A DNA stretch of 13,540 nucleotides from Acidobacteriota bacterium (GCA_021851465.1 JAJZDL010000057.1:1-13540), one strand, 5' to 3'. Positions 1 to 7,337 are shown, numbered from the stretch's first letter. The notes: a model not told the origin generated them from the sequence alone. Numbers and translations: made by a program.

Positions 1-306
1 CGCGCGGATGAAGTCTCCGGTGCGGACGTAGTGCAGCAGGTTGGAGAAGAGCGGCCTACCCATGGGATAGTAGCCGAGATCCTGAATGACGCACCCGCCG
101 TAGGCGTAGGCGCGTGCCTCGGCGAGTTGCGCCGGCGTGAGATTTGGGTAGCGGCGCAGCAGGAGCGGCTGAATGGAGTCGGCCCAGGTGAGATCGACGA
201 TCTGCTCGTGGGTGAGGACGGAGTAGGCGCGGGAGGGCTGTGGGGTCGCGAGAAGAGCGAACAGGAGGGTGGCGAGCGAGAGACGGAACCAACGAGTTGT
301 ACGCAT
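1..306 (-). CDS. Secreted zinc-dependent phospholipase C-like protein (partial, 3' end beyond window)
   Basis: The first 102 codons are present; the rest lies beyond base 1. The ATG at 306-304 has GGAG seven bases upstream. Residues 1 to about 27 look like a signal peptide: basic MRTTRWFR, a Leu/Ala core, then a likely cleavage near SRA-YSV. After it come LTHEQIVDLTWADSI, then YPNLTPAQLAEARAYAYGG and IQDLGYYPMG, ending in HYVRTGDF. I recall this arrangement from acidobacterial proteins annotated as zinc-dependent phospholipase C family. The His residues in LTHE and LHYVRTGDF, with the nearby Asp residues, would be expected zinc ligands. The gene starts 24 bases after the murQ stop on the same strand, so co-transcription is likely. 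Substrate and activity are inferred from family resemblance only, and the C-terminal half cannot be checked here. Confidence 0.7.
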   Translation of the reverse strand, partial: MRTTRWFRLSLATLLFALLATPQPSRAYSVLTHEQIVDLTWADSIQPLLLRRYPNLTPAQLAEARAYAYGGCVIQDLGYYPMGRPLFSNLLHYVRTGDFIRA

Positions 307-330
307 GAGCGTACTCCGTTGGATGCGCTT

Positions 331-1236
331 TTATCCCTCGACGGTCGAGCGGAGGGCTTTGGCGAGGATTCCGTTGGCGCGGGCGAGGCGGGATTCCGCA
401 GCGGCGCGGGACAGCGAGAGCAGGTGCATAACGATGGCCACCTTGACCGAGCCTGCTTCGAGGAGCAGACGCTCGGCGGCGGGGCGGTCGCATCCAGTGG
501 CGGCGGCAACGATTCTCTGTGCGCGGTCGCTGAGCTTTGCATTGGTGGGTCTGACGTTGACCATCAGGTTGCCGTAGACCGCGCCGCTGCGGACCATCAC
601 TCCGGTGGAGAGCATATTCAAGACCATCTTCGTCGCGCTCCCGGCCTTCATGCGCGTTGAGCCTGTAATGACCTCGGGGCCGGTGACCGGCGTGATGGCG
701 ATTTCAGCCTCGCGCGCGACCGCAGAGTCGGCCACGCAGGAGAGGCCGATGGTCAGCGCGCCGAGCGAACGGGCGTGGGCCAGCGCGCCGAGGACATAGG
801 GCGTGCGTCCGCTGGCGGCGATCCCGACCAGCGTGTCCGCCGCGGCGAACCCCACGGCAATCAGGTCGCGCGCTCCCTCTTCCGGCGAGTCTTCGCTGTG
901 CTCGGAGGAGTTGCGCAACGCTGCATCGCCGCCCGCGATCAGGCCCTGCACCAGCGTGGGCGGGACGGAGAAGGTCGGCGGGCACTCGGAGGCATCGAGT
1001 ACGCCGAGCCGTCCGCTGGTCCCCGCGCCGATGTAGAAGAGCCGTCCACCGCGGGCGAAGCGCTCCGCAATGGCATCGACCGCGTGCGCGATGGCGGGCA
1101 GTTGCGAGGCGACCGCCGTGGCGACGCTCGCATCCTCGCGGTTGATTGCGGCGAGCATCTCCAGCGTGGAGAGTTCATCGATGTGCGTCGTGCGCGGGTT
1201 GCGCGCTTCGGTGCTGAGTGCCGCCAGATCGGTCAT
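331..1236 (-). CDS. murQ: N-acetylmuramic acid 6-phosphate etherase MurQ
   Basis: MurQ cleaves the lactyl ether of MurNAc-6-phosphate to give GlcNAc-6-phosphate and D-lactate, a cytoplasmic step in peptidoglycan recycling. The 301-residue protein has the usual family length and one SIS sugar-isomerase domain. The phosphosugar loop YIGAGTSGRLG is at about 68-78 and DASECPPTF at 81-89. Glu84 and Glu115 (in SSEHSEDS) match the two catalytic acids known in E. coli MurQ. The GCKR signature GPEVITGSTRMKAGSATK is at 186-203. The start MTDLAAL gives the expected N-terminus but has no clear Shine-Dalgarno. The last codons contain a perfect hairpin, CTCGAC-G-GTCGAG (337-349). The phospholipase C-like gene follows 24 bases downstream, so both probably share a transcript. 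A 17-base palindrome lies about 80 bases upstream and could be an operator. Confidence 0.96.
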   Translation of the reverse strand: MTDLAALSTEARNPRTTHIDELSTLEMLAAINREDASVATAVASQLPAIAHAVDAIAERFARGGRLFYIGAGTSGRLGVLDASECPPTFSVPPTLVQGLIAGGDAALRNSSEHSEDSPEEGARDLIAVGFAAADTLVGIAASGRTPYVLGALAHARSLGALTIGLSCVADSAVAREAEIAITPVTGPEVITGSTRMKAGSATKMVLNMLSTGVMVRSGAVYGNLMVNVRPTNAKLSDRAQRIVAAATGCDRPAAERLLLEAGSVKVAIVMHLLSLSRAAAESRLARANGILAKALRSTVEG

Positions 1237-1488
1237 ATAGTCGATAGTAGCTGGTGGAGCGTTTGTCGGCAGGCCATTGCTCGTTGCCGGGCCGAGCGTA
1301 TTTTACGGGTGCATTTTTGCCGCTGCGGCAAAGCGCCGCGCTCGAACAATGCGCGGGCCCTTCGTCGCGCGCCCACGGTCTGTGCGGGTGGACGCAGTAG
1401 GCCTTCACGCCGGGGCCTGCCGGCGGGACAGGGGATGCAACAGGACGAACGATTCATCGCAATGGCCCGGAGTCCGGCACCTGGTCCG
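1237..1488. promoter_or_regulatory. Intergenic region upstream of murQ
   Basis: These 252 bases separate the start of murQ from the end of the exported-protein gene, both on minus. They should hold the murQ promoter. Two AT-richer patches are visible on the minus strand: a TACTAT-like element about ten bases from the murQ ATG, and GTAAAATACG further upstream. Neither has a convincing -35. A perfect palindrome sits at 1316-1332. No terminator with a T-run is visible after the upstream gene. Confidence 0.4.
1316..1332. repeat. 17-base perfect palindrome upstream of murQ
   Basis: TTTGCCGC-T-GCGGCAAA is a perfect inverted repeat with 8-base arms around one central base. That form suits a dimeric repressor operator of LacI or GntR style better than an RNA hairpin. 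No T-run follows on either strand, so a terminator is unlikely. It lies about 80 bases upstream of the murQ start codon. Confidence 0.5.
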
Positions 1489-2301
1489 TTATTTAGTAGC
1501 TTCCTTCAGCAGGACCACCGCCTGCTCCAGCGTTGTGCCCGGCGGCACCAGCTTGAACTCGGTCTTCTCCTCGTCCTCCTGCTGCCCGATGGTTTTGAAG
1601 AAGAGCGCGTGCCCGGCGATGTGAACATGGGTCTCGGTGATCTCCCAAAGGCCGGGCGCAAGCTGCCTGCGTTCGATGTCGAAGGTCCCACCCTGCTTTA
1701 GCCGCGCCAAAAACCCGAACCCGACGGTCACATCGGACTGCAACGAACCCCGAAAGGAGCGAATGCGGTGCTGCGCGCGGTCGACGATCAGCGTGCCGGC
1801 CATATTGCCCATCACCCGCGCCTCCATGTCCGGCGGATGGAAGTTCGGGTCGGGCTCGAAGTGCAGCGTCGTTGTCTCCGGCGTCTCGCTCTCTACCTTC
1901 CACGCGAAGGCCTGCGGCATCAGGTTTAGCAGCTCGGTCGCGCTCTTGTCGTCGTGCGTCCCATTCTGTTGCTGCTTCTGCTGGAGTGCCGGGTCGTGGA
2001 TGAACTTCTGGATGTGTGCATCGTTCGCCGCCAGAGTCGCCGCCGAAGCGGGCCGTCCGTTCTCCTCCACGGGGCGCCCGATGGTCCCATGCTCGGTCTC
2101 CACCACGATGAAGGAGTTGCCGCCCGCCTCCTGCCGCAGGTAGCGCCAGTGCGAGTGGTCGTCGCGGTCCGCCGCCAGCTCGGCGCTCACCGCCTGCTGC
2201 ACGATCGCCTTTGCATCCTGCGCCCGTGCCTGCGCGCCCAGTGCCGAAGCGCAGAGCGCGACACCCAACGCCGCCGCCCAAAGCTTTATGCGCAGACCCA
2301 T
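1489..2301 (-). CDS. Exported protein of unknown function
   Basis: The protein has 270 residues. The start at 2301 is supported by AGGAG four bases upstream. A second ATG at 2305 would leave no spacing and opens a different frame. Residues 1-27 form a clear signal peptide (MGLRIKLWAAALGVALCASA, cleavage near ARA-QDA). The mature part begins with an Ala-rich helical stretch, has a Gln-rich run (LQQKQQQNG) near the middle, and continues with alternating strand-like segments such as TLIVDRAQHRIRSFRG and GLWEITETHVHIAG. That resembles the beta-rich LolA/outer-membrane lipoprotein-carrier type of fold, but the link is only an impression. I know similar proteins only as uncharacterised acidobacterial proteins. 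The gene lies 96 bases downstream of tyrS on the same strand; the strong ribosome binding site suggests good translation. No function is assigned. Confidence 0.85.
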   Translation of the reverse strand: MGLRIKLWAAALGVALCASALGAQARAQDAKAIVQQAVSAELAADRDDHSHWRYLRQEAGGNSFIVVETEHGTIGRPVEENGRPASAATLAANDAHIQKFIHDPALQQKQQQNGTHDDKSATELLNLMPQAFAWKVESETPETTTLHFEPDPNFHPPDMEARVMGNMAGTLIVDRAQHRIRSFRGSLQSDVTVGFGFLARLKQGGTFDIERRQLAPGLWEITETHVHIAGHALFFKTIGQQEDEEKTEFKLVPPGTTLEQAVVLLKEATK

Positions 2302-2380
2302 TCATCTCCTTAGACGCAACCGCTCTGCCTTTGGCTTAAGCGCGGACTGCAACGCTTTCCGCTTCTCTCTCAACTGCGAT

Positions 2381-2395
2381 GCACATGCCACGTGC
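2381..2395. repeat. Imperfect palindrome just after tyrS
   Basis: GCACATG-C-CACGTGC has 7-base arms with one mismatch and begins three bases after the tyrS stop codon. It could form a weak 3'-end hairpin on the tyrS transcript. There is no T-run, so it is not a standard intrinsic terminator. Confidence 0.3.
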
Positions 2396-2397
2396 CC

Positions 2398-3660
2398 TTA
2401 CTTGACCCACTGTGCGCGCACGCTCTTCTTGCCCAGCCGCAGCGCAACGGAGCCGCCCGCGGACACGCCCTTCAACAGCTTCTCGCCGAACTTTTCGCCA
2501 TTCACGCTCACCGCATTCTCGCCCAGCTTGCGCATCGCCTCGCCGGTCGAACTCGCAAGCCCCGCAAGCTGCAGCAGCTTCGGTACGCGCACCACCAAAC
2601 CCTCGCGCAGCCCAAGCTCGACCACCAGCCCCTCCGTCGCCAGCGAGACCGTTACCACCGGTGCGTCCTCGGCCACGGCCCTCTGCTGAAACTGCTTCGC
2701 CCAGTTCTCCGCTGCCGTGTTCGCGGCCGCATCCGAGTGGAAGTCCCGTACAATCCCCCACGCAAGATCTTTCTTTGCCTGCATCGGATGCAGCTTGCCC
2801 GCCGCTACATCCGCCTGCATCGCGGCGATCTCGCTCGCGCGCAGGTCGGTCAGCAGTGTGTAGTACTTCCACATCAGCTCGTCGGAGATCGACATCAGCT
2901 TGCCGTACATCTCGCCCGGCGGCTCCTGAATCCCGATCGCGTTGCCCAGCGACTTGGACATCTTCTGCACGCCGTCCAGCCCTTCCAGGATCGGCGTCAT
3001 CAGCACGATCTGCGGCGGCTGTCCGTCTTTGCGTTGCAGATCGCGGCCCATCAGCAGATTGAACTTTTGGTCCGTGCCGCCCAGTTCCACATCGCAGCGC
3101 AACGCAACGGAGTCGTAGCCCTGCGCCAGCGGGTATAGCAGTTCATGCACGCTGATCGGCTGCTCCTCTTTGAAGCGTTGATGGAAGTCTTCGCGCTCCA
3201 GCATCTGCGAGAGCGTTGCCTTGGCCGCGAGGTTGATCAGCCCCGCATACCCCAGCTTGTCCAGCCACTCGGAGTTGTAGCGCACCTCGGTCTTCTCCGC
3301 GTCCAGTATCTTGAAGACCTGCGCCTTGTAGGTCTCTGCGTTCGCGTCGATCTCCTCGCGGCTGAGCGGCTTGCGCGTGACGTTGCGTCCGGTCGGGTCT
3401 CCGATCAGCGCCGTCGAATCGCCGATCAGGAAGATCACCGTGTGCCCGAGCTGCTGGAAGTGGCGCAGCTTGCGGATCAGCACCGTGTGCCCCAGATGCA
3501 GGTCCGGCGCGGTCGGATCGAAGCCGGCCTTGATGCGCATCGGCACGCCCGACGCCAGCGACTGCGCCACGCGCTCCCGCAGCGCCTCCAGCGGGATGAT
3601 CTCCGCCGCGCCCTTCGCAATCAGGTCCATCTGTTCCGCAACCGCTCCGACCGTCGCCAT
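2398..3660 (-). CDS. tyrS: Tyrosyl-tRNA synthetase TyrS
   Basis: This class I aminoacyl-tRNA synthetase charges tRNA-Tyr with tyrosine using ATP, in the cytoplasm. From Met at 3660 it is 420 residues, the usual length. The ATP-binding HIGH-type motif appears as HLGH at residues 55-58 after KAGFDPTAPDL. The KMSKS loop is exact at 233-237. The tyrosine-pocket segment ELGGTDQKFNLLMGRDLQ is at 192-209. The C-terminus, about 360-420, has an S4-like RNA-binding domain (RKLGENAVSVNGEKF). The HLGH type resembles the TyrZ-like bacterial branch. The reading frame stays open 21 codons further upstream to 3723, but that extension looks non-family. A TATACT hexamer lies eight bases before the chosen ATG, so the mRNA may have almost no leader. 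A tRNA-Tyr gene (GTA) is at 12690-12776. Confidence 0.96.
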   Translation of the reverse strand: MATVGAVAEQMDLIAKGAAEIIPLEALRERVAQSLASGVPMRIKAGFDPTAPDLHLGHTVLIRKLRHFQQLGHTVIFLIGDSTALIGDPTGRNVTRKPLSREEIDANAETYKAQVFKILDAEKTEVRYNSEWLDKLGYAGLINLAAKATLSQMLEREDFHQRFKEEQPISVHELLYPLAQGYDSVALRCDVELGGTDQKFNLLMGRDLQRKDGQPPQIVLMTPILEGLDGVQKMSKSLGNAIGIQEPPGEMYGKLMSISDELMWKYYTLLTDLRASEIAAMQADVAAGKLHPMQAKKDLAWGIVRDFHSDAAANTAAENWAKQFQQRAVAEDAPVVTVSLATEGLVVELGLREGLVVRVPKLLQLAGLASSTGEAMRKLGENAVSVNGEKFGEKLLKGVSAGGSVALRLGKKSVRAQWVK

Positions 3661-4024
3661 ATCTTTCAAGTATAAAGACCCGGCTCTTCCGCCGCATTCA
3701 CCCAAAGAAATTGTTATTCTCACCCTGAATGTGGAGAAGGAGAGAATCCCCGGATACCGTCGGTGTCAGTTTTATGTTCGAAAGCGCAGGAATACAGGGA
3801 TATCCGCGCCGCGATCGAGTGTCGGAGAACGGCGATTGCCTCCGCCGCGCCCATCGCGCAGGCCCCTTCAACACCGCCTGCCATGTCGGTCTCCGCCGCT
3901 TTGGCTTCGCCACCGCACAACCAAACAATCCATCGGACAGAGTACGGATGCATAATTGGCGCAGAGTCCGCATGGAGCACTCGGCAAGGGCATTTCGGTT
4001 TGTTCCACGGGTGAATGCTTTGCT

Positions 4025-4051
4025 GTAACAGGAACGGAATGATCGTGTTAC
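4025..4051. repeat. Spaced inverted repeat upstream of ssb
   Basis: GTAACA at 4025-4030 and TGTTAC at 4046-4051 are perfect 6-base arms with a 15-base spacer. The geometry (two half-sites about two helical turns apart) is compatible with a dimeric regulator site. It lies about 190 bases upstream of the ssb start, in a locally AT-richer stretch. Arms this short can also occur by chance. Confidence 0.25.
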
Positions 4052-4191
4052 GAAAAATTCACAGGAAACGAGGAGAGGAGTGCCAACGCTGCAACCGCCG
4101 AGACCATCTGCGCTCCTGAATGCCTCGCGGACGGAATTGCATCGCGGATCGGATTGTCGCGGCGATATGCCGACTCATCGACCGGCAATTC

Positions 4192-4200
4192 TGCTATTCT
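4192..4200 (+). promoter_or_regulatory. Probable extended -10 element for ssb
   Basis: TGC-TATTCT has the extended -10 form (TGn before a good hexamer) and needs little from a -35; none is recognisable 17 bases upstream. It predicts a start of transcription near 4207 and a leader of about 30 bases, which contains the GGAG (4226-4229) eight bases from the ssb ATG. Confidence 0.45.
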
Positions 4201-4237
4201 CATCCTTCGCAGACACAGCACAACCGGAGCGTAGACA

Positions 4238-4702
4238 ATGGCAAAAGGCGTCAACAAAGTATTTCTCCTCGGCAATGTTGGCAAAGACCCGGAAATGAAG
4301 TCAACTGCTGGCGGCATGACCATCGCCAACTTCACACTCGCCACCGCCGATCGCGTTAAAGGTGCAGACGGACAGTACACAGATCGCACGGAGTGGCACA
4401 ACCTGGTCGCCTTCCAGCGCACCGCCGAGATCGTCCGCGACTACGTTAAGAAGGGCACGCAGCTCTTTATCGAAGGCAAGATTCAGACCCGCTCCTGGGA
4501 CGACAAAGAGTCCGGCCAGAAGAAGTATCGCACGGAGATACTGGTCAATGAGCTTTCGCTGCTCGGCAAGCCCGGCGGCGGCGAAGGCGGGGGCCATGCG
4601 AAGTCCAACACCGCCAGCTACGGATCGAGCGCCGCTCCGGCCGCTGCTGCGCAGCCCGACTACGCAGAACAGGGCATCACCGACGACGACATCCCATTCT
4701 GA
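4238..4702 (+). CDS. ssb: Single-stranded DNA-binding protein SSB
   Basis: SSB coats single-stranded DNA in replication, recombination and repair, normally as a tetramer. The 154-residue product starts at an ATG with GGAG eight bases upstream. Residues 1 to about 110 form the OB fold: NKVFLLGNVGKDPEM near the start, ANFTLAT near 30, and WHNLVAF near 53. A linker rich in Gly, Ser and Ala with little conserved order follows, then the acidic C-terminal tip DDDIPF that in the family docks partner proteins such as exonucleases and helicases. Length and layout are typical. It is a single gene transcribed away from tyrS. Unlike the common rpsF-ssb-rpsR arrangement, no ribosomal protein genes flank it, so it may be a stand-alone ssb; whether a second copy exists cannot be seen. 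Confidence 0.96.
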   Translation: MAKGVNKVFLLGNVGKDPEMKSTAGGMTIANFTLATADRVKGADGQYTDRTEWHNLVAFQRTAEIVRDYVKKGTQLFIEGKIQTRSWDDKESGQKKYRTEILVNELSLLGKPGGGEGGGHAKSNTASYGSSAAPAAAAQPDYAEQGITDDDIPF

Positions 4703-4764
4703 CGGTTCGGAGAAGGTAAAGCCGGCGTATGCGAGGGAGAGCCGTCGTGGCGTACGGGCTGTCG

Positions 4765-4787
4765 CAATCGATTGATGCGGTTGCATC
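4765..4787. repeat. Palindrome and small hairpin between ssb and cyaY
   Basis: CAATCGATTG (4765-4774) is a perfect 10-base palindrome. It is joined to GATGC-GGTT-GCATC (4774-4787), a 5-base stem with a 4-base loop. They could weakly end the ssb transcript, but no T-run follows. Confidence 0.25.
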
Positions 4788-4836
4788 GCGATAAGCTGGG
4801 CTCTCGCCGGCGCGCAGGAACCGCTACACTGAAGCC

Positions 4837-5181
4837 ATGCTTGACGAGACCACTTTCCGCAGCCAGTGCGACCGCGCCCTCGAAGCCTTGAAGCAGGCGT
4901 TGATCGCCGCCGAGGAGGCCAGCGGCAGCTTCGAGTTCGAGGACAACAGCGGCGCGATGAACATACTGTTCGAGGACGGGTCGAGCAAGTTCGTGGTCAC
5001 GCCGAACACGCCCGTCCGCCAGATATGGATCTCGGCGCAGACCACCAGCTTCAAACTGGACTGGAGCGAGGCCGCCGGCGCGTTTGTTTTACCCAAGACG
5101 GGCGAGAAGCTGATGTCGCTGGTCGAGCGCCTACTGCGCGAGCATCTCAACGACCCCTCGATCACACTGGAACCGGTATAG
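4837..5181 (+). CDS. cyaY: CyaY / frataxin-like iron-binding protein
   Basis: The frataxin family binds iron through acidic surface residues and modulates iron-sulfur cluster assembly on IscS/IscU in the cytoplasm. The 114-residue product matches the family length. It has an N-terminal helix with many acidic residues (MLDETTFRSQCDRALEALKQ), then strands including FEFEDNSGAMNILFEDGS, then the hallmark segment RQIWISAQTTSFKLDW, and a C-terminal helix (GEKLMSLVERLLREHL). RQIW(I/L)S is the most diagnostic frataxin motif. The ATG has no good Shine-Dalgarno; a TACACT hexamer ends only six bases before it, hinting at a leaderless or very short-leader mRNA. It is 134 bases after ssb and 57 bases before the glycosyltransferase gene, all on plus. 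No isc or suf gene is nearby. Confidence 0.88.
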   Translation: MLDETTFRSQCDRALEALKQALIAAEEASGSFEFEDNSGAMNILFEDGSSKFVVTPNTPVRQIWISAQTTSFKLDWSEAAGAFVLPKTGEKLMSLVERLLREHLNDPSITLEPV

Positions 5182-5238
5182 ACGACTGCTCACAATTGCA
5201 GCATCCTGAAACGCCACGACCGGAGCGAGCAAACGGAG

Positions 5239-6045
5239 ATGGACAATACGCCAATGCCGCAGACGCTCTCGGTCGCCATCGTCGCAAAAGACGAGGAGGC
5301 GAACCTGGCGCGTACGCTGGCCAGCGTGCGCTTCGCCGATGAGATCGTCTTGCTGGACTCCGGCTCGACCGATCGCACGGTTGAGATTGCGCGCGCGGCG
5401 CACGCCACAGTCTACGAGGAGACATGGCAGGGATTCGCCGCGACGAAGAACTCGGCCATCGCCAAGTGTACCGGCGCGTGGGTCCTGTCGCTCGACGCCG
5501 ACGAGGAGTTGACCCCTGAGTTGCAAGGGGAGATCAAGGCCCTGCTCTCGTCGAATCCGGCTGTTGACGCATACTTTATCCGCCGCCGCAACCTCTTTCT
5601 AGGCCGCTGGATCCGGCGCGGCGGATTTTATCCCGACCCCAAGCTGCGCCTCTTTCGCCGCGCCGCAGCCAACATTGCGCCACCTCGATTTGAAGACCGG
5701 CCCGTCCATGAGACCATCGCCTTCGACGGCAGCACCGCCACGCTGGGCCACGACCTCATCCACCACGCCTACCCGACGCTGGAGAACTACATCGAGCACA
5801 TGAACCGTTACAGCACGCTGGGTGGTGAATTGCTGGCCGCCTCCGGCAAGGTCAGCCGCTCGTGGCCCGCGTTTGCCTGCAATGTCGTGCTGCTCCCGAA
5901 GCTGACATTTCTGTGGAACTACGTCTTCCGCCTGGGGTTTCTGGATGGTCGCGAGGGCCTGCTGCTGCACCTCTACCACGCCGCGTACACCAGTTGGAAG
6001 TACGCCAAGGCGTGGCAGGCCGCGCGCACGACGCGCCAGAGCTAA
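5239..6045 (+). CDS. Glycosyltransferase family 2, WaaE/LgtF-like
   Basis: The predicted enzyme (268 residues) has a GT-A fold and transfers a sugar from a nucleotide-sugar donor, most likely to a lipopolysaccharide core or other envelope glycan at the inner face of the membrane. The N-terminus LSVAIVAKDEEANLARTL is the nucleotide-binding start of GT2 enzymes. DSGSTDRTVEIA follows at about 40-51, and the metal-binding DXD is D86-A-D88 in LSLDADEEL. RRGGFYPDPKLRLFRR and the PVHE segment are typical of the WaaE/LgtF group. The last 60 residues hold hydrophobic and aromatic stretches (LPKLTFLWNYVFRLGF) that probably associate with the membrane. Start choice is uncertain: the ATG at 5239 directly abuts ACGGAG, and the ATG at 5254 is an alternative. 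Donor and acceptor are unknown. It converges on the dehydrogenase gene with 68 bases between. Confidence 0.85.
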   Translation: MDNTPMPQTLSVAIVAKDEEANLARTLASVRFADEIVLLDSGSTDRTVEIARAAHATVYEETWQGFAATKNSAIAKCTGAWVLSLDADEELTPELQGEIKALLSSNPAVDAYFIRRRNLFLGRWIRRGGFYPDPKLRLFRRAAANIAPPRFEDRPVHETIAFDGSTATLGHDLIHHAYPTLENYIEHMNRYSTLGGELLAASGKVSRSWPAFACNVVLLPKLTFLWNYVFRLGFLDGREGLLLHLYHAAYTSWKYAKAWQAARTTRQS

Positions 6046-6113
6046 ATGCGCGGGCCGCGTAGGATTGGTCGGCTGTGCGGTTCTCCGGATTTCTGCATCC
6101 AGCAGGGCAGAGA

Positions 6114-6866
6114 CTACCAGGGCAGCGTGTCGTTCAGATGGAAGTAGCCGCCGGTCGGGCCGTCGTCTGGCAGCATGGCCAGGCGTACCGAAGTCTTCGC
6201 GCCATCGACGATCTCCATCATCGCGCCCGGGCCGCCGAGGTCGGTCTTCACCCAGCCGGGGTGGGCTGAGTTCACCTTGATCTTCGTCTCCCGCAGCGCG
6301 TGCGCCAGATGGATGGTGTACGCGTTTAGCGCTGTCTTCGATGCGTCGTAGGCAAACATCTTCGCGTTATAGATGGGAGATCCCTCGGTGGCGTGCAGAT
6401 GCAACGAGCCGAGGATGCTGGAGACGTTCACGATGCGTGCCGCGGCGCTCTTGCGCAACAGCGGCAACAGCGCGTCGGTCAACGCAACCACCGCGAAGAA
6501 GTTTGTGTCGAATATCTTGCGCAGGGCCTCTTCGCCGGTCGTCAGCGTGCTGTTCGCGCCCATGCTCTCCAAGGCAATCCCGGCGTTGTTGACCAGAATG
6601 TCGAGCCTCCCAAAGTCGTGAGCGATCGCCTCGGCGGCGGCCTTTCGATCTCGGCCATCCGTCACGTCCAGCTTCAGAGCGCGCGCGTCGATGCCCTCCG
6701 CCTTCAACTGCGCCGCGGCCGCTTCACCGCGCTTCAGGTCGCGAGCGCCCACCAACACCGCGATGCCCTGCGCACCCAATTGTCGCGCCGTCTCCAGCCC
6801 GATCCCTTTGTTGGCGCCGGTAATCAGCGCAACCATTGCCGCCTTCGTTGTCATTGCTTCGCTCAT
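6114..6866 (-). CDS. Short-chain dehydrogenase/reductase (SDR)
   Basis: This cytoplasmic NAD(P)(H)-dependent oxidoreductase has 250 residues, the classical SDR length. The Rossmann glycine motif is TGANKGIG at 16-23, followed by NNAG at 93-96. The catalytic set is Ser149/150 in VNVSS, Tyr173 and Lys177 in YDASK. The longer-than-usual stretch between Ser and Tyr, and NKGIG instead of SRGIG, resemble carbonyl-reductase-like SDRs. HPGWVKTDLGG near 210 is the usual post-catalytic segment. An Arg in VGARDLKRG after the second strand suggests NADP(H) preference. The start MSEAMTTK has GGAG ten bases upstream. It begins 24 bases after the thioesterase gene on the same strand, so the two probably form a small operon. 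The substrate cannot be told from sequence. Confidence 0.9.
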   Translation of the reverse strand: MSEAMTTKAAMVALITGANKGIGLETARQLGAQGIAVLVGARDLKRGEAAAAQLKAEGIDARALKLDVTDGRDRKAAAEAIAHDFGRLDILVNNAGIALESMGANSTLTTGEEALRKIFDTNFFAVVALTDALLPLLRKSAAARIVNVSSILGSLHLHATEGSPIYNAKMFAYDASKTALNAYTIHLAHALRETKIKVNSAHPGWVKTDLGGPGAMMEIVDGAKTSVRLAMLPDDGPTGGYFHLNDTLPW

Positions 6867-6890
6867 CGAATTCTGTCTCCGTCTGAAACC

Positions 6891-7337
6891 TCAGGCCTGC
6901 GTATGGGATGCGGCAGCGCCCAGAAGCGCCGCATACTTCTTCGGCATCGGGCGGCGCCTCATGTCGCGGCCAACCACCACATGCCGGGTCTCGCCCTCGC
7001 ATAGCAGGAGCCTGTCCTCGGCGCGCAGGATGCGGTAGCCGAAGCGCACCACCGGGCCACGCACCTGCAGCACTGCGGTCTCGACGATCAACTCGTCGTC
7101 GTAGCGCGCCGGGGCCTTGTAGCGCGCCGTCGCCTCGACCACAGCGATGCCGCAGCCCTCCTCGATCTCCATGCGCTTGTAGTCGAGGCCGCGCTGGCGC
7201 ATCAACTCCACGCGGCCCACCTCGAACCAGACCAGATAGTTTGCGTGATAGACCACACCCATCTGGTCAGTCTCCGCATAGCGCACACGCACGCGCGTCT
7301 CGCCCACAACTCGCTGCACCGTCTCGCCCTTGCCCAT
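6891..7337 (-). CDS. YbgC/FadM-type acyl-CoA thioesterase (hotdog fold)
   Basis: The predicted thioester hydrolase is a single 4HBT hotdog domain of 148 residues from the ATG at 7337. The diagnostic segment RVRYAETDQMGVVYHANYL is at 16-34, with catalytic-type Asp24 and the conserved VVYHANY. VELMRQRGLDY follows, as in YbgC. In Proteobacteria YbgC works on short or medium acyl-CoA and sits near tol-pal; here no tol-pal gene is near, and it is paired with an SDR gene 24 bases downstream. The frame is open further upstream to 7502, but that extension is unlike the family. Start evidence is mixed: GGGAGG lies only one base before the ATG, and a GTG six codons later with AAGG nine bases upstream is an alternative. 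The exact substrate is unknown. Confidence 0.88.
   Translation of the reverse strand: MGKGETVQRVVGETRVRVRYAETDQMGVVYHANYLVWFEVGRVELMRQRGLDYKRMEIEEGCGIAVVEATARYKAPARYDDELIVETAVLQVRGPVVRFGYRILRAEDRLLLCEGETRHVVVGRDMRRRPMPKKYAALLGAAASHTQA

Larger units (their letters stand above)
3661..4237. other. Divergent intergenic region between tyrS and ssb, no gene assigned
   Basis: These 577 bases are unusually long for a gap between two housekeeping genes. They should contain the tyrS and ssb promoters. Open frames of 80-100 codons exist on both strands between about 3700 and 4030. Their products (Arg/Ala/Pro-rich, no domain, no good ribosome binding site) look like chance frames in GC-rich DNA. A minus-strand frame ending near 3720 has plausible codon use. 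Inverted repeats include a wobble-paired GATACCG-T-CGGTGTC near 3753-3767 and GTAACA...TGTTAC at 4025-4051. I do not recognise tmRNA, SRP RNA or RNase P RNA motifs. A lost gene, a small RNA or a small protein cannot be excluded. Confidence 0.4.

Noticed and set aside
337..349. Palindrome CTCGAC-G-GTCGAG as a terminator
   Set aside because: It lies within the last codons of murQ, has no T-run, and the next gene follows 24 bases later in the same direction.
775..1701. Plus-strand 308-codon frame
   Set aside because: Mostly antisense to murQ and the exported-protein gene; Arg/Gly-rich low-complexity product typical of GC-rich shadow frames.
1493..2305. Minus-strand frame parallel to the exported-protein gene, starting four bases earlier
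   Set aside because: It lacks a signal peptide, is Gly/Arg-rich, and its ATG directly abuts AGGAG; the frame from 2301 is clearly the coding one.
3698..4028. Overlapping frames on both strands in the tyrS-ssb gap
   Set aside because: No good ribosome binding sites and no recognisable domain; kept only as an open question about the intergenic region.
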